From an uncultured Lachnospiraceae bacterium (lineage in GTDB: Bacteria; Bacillota; Clostridia; Lachnospirales; Lachnospiraceae): a DNA stretch of 5,854 nt. The stretch is from NCBI GenBank assembly GCA_946538445.1, contig CAMNGO010000135.1:1-5854 (forward strand), in the 5' to 3' direction. Below the pieces are notes generated by a model. It was not told the origin of the DNA. It was given only the letters and a program-made list of their open reading frames with translations, and did not search any database. Positions 5,643 through 5,854 of this stretch are shown here, piece by piece; positions within the stretch are counted from its first letter, which is position 1; each line of letters opens with the position of its first letter. A program made the position numbers and the translations under genes.

Positions 5643-5677
5643 GCTTTCAGTTAAAAATGTAGAAGGGAAGAAAAAAC

Positions 5678-5854
5678 ATGGAATTTACTGATATCCGTTT
5701 TCCTCACCTTGGAATTGTATTTTCTAATGTAGGACAATATATTCAGATTGGCAATTTTAAAGTCATGTATTACGGCATTGTGATTGCCATCGGCTTTCTG
5801 TTAGGATTATTTGTGACCAGACTTGAGGCAAAAAGGACCGGGCAGGATGTGGAG
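5678..5854 (+). CDS. lgt: Prolipoprotein diacylglyceryl transferase, N-terminal part (3' end outside the window)
   Basis: Lgt is the polytopic membrane enzyme that transfers diacylglycerol from phosphatidylglycerol to the lipobox cysteine of prolipoproteins, the first step of lipoprotein maturation. Exactly 59 codons are visible. The N-terminal region has the family layout: a start rich in Phe/Pro with FPHLGIVF (8-15), an amphipathic stretch IQIGNFKVMYYGI (22-34) that matches the conserved 'YG' entry of the first membrane helix, the helix itself at about 32-47, and then TRLEAKRTGQ (47-56) on the far side. The catalytic His and Arg regions lie beyond the window. GAAGGGAAG seven nt upstream is a fair ribosome binding site and a TATAAT promoter is in place. 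It is divergent from the phospholipid operon, with which it shares a 226-nt regulatory region. Confidence 0.9.
   Translation, partial: MEFTDIRFPHLGIVFSNVGQYIQIGNFKVMYYGIVIAIGFLLGLFVTRLEAKRTGQDVE

Overview
The window looks like a piece of a Clostridia chromosome, most likely Lachnospiraceae or a close relative. The protein sequences read like that group, AG-rich Shine-Dalgarno sites are common, base composition is moderate, and the gene neighbourhoods are typical Firmicute ones. This placement is inference from family resemblance; no search was run. There is no sign of mobile elements, CRISPR, tRNA or rRNA.

Left end (1-1033, + strand): the 3' end of rsgA (a circularly permuted ribosome-assembly GTPase) is followed after 15 nt by thiamine diphosphokinase (thiN). 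In many Firmicutes an rpe gene sits between these two; here it is absent. thiN runs tail to tail into ychF, and the two stop codons overlap within a TTAA tetranucleotide. The probable intrinsic terminator of ychF lies inside the thiN reading frame (975-1011).

Middle (1030-5451, - strand): read in the direction of transcription, the order is a PAP2/Aur1-like membrane phosphatase or phosphotransferase, a stand-alone MprF-type flippase-domain protein, phosphatidylserine synthase (pssA), phosphatidylserine decarboxylase (psd) and finally ychF. The first four are spaced 9 nt, -17 nt and 24 nt apart and look like one operon for phosphatidylethanolamine synthesis plus lipid headgroup handling or translocation. 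It is driven by a good extended -10 promoter at about 5528-5556. A hairpin with a T-tract between psd and ychF is oriented for the + strand, which has no gene there.

Right end (5452-5854): a 226-nt divergent intergenic region carries the operon promoter (- strand), a 12-bp palindrome and a consensus TATAAT promoter (+ strand) for lgt. The first 59 codons of lgt (prolipoprotein diacylglyceryl transferase) enter the window. The theme of the right three quarters is membrane lipids: PssA and Psd make PE, the PAP2-like and flippase-like proteins probably act on or move a lipid, and Lgt consumes phosphatidylglycerol to lipidate lipoproteins.

The best leads are sequence oddities: the missing second histidine in the Psd active-site motif, the lengthened PssA signature, the Aur1-like PAP2 motifs beside an orphan flippase domain, and the interleaved terminators around ychF. 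Every main gene belongs to a recognisable family; the four-gene lipid module is the most plausible place for something functionally undescribed.
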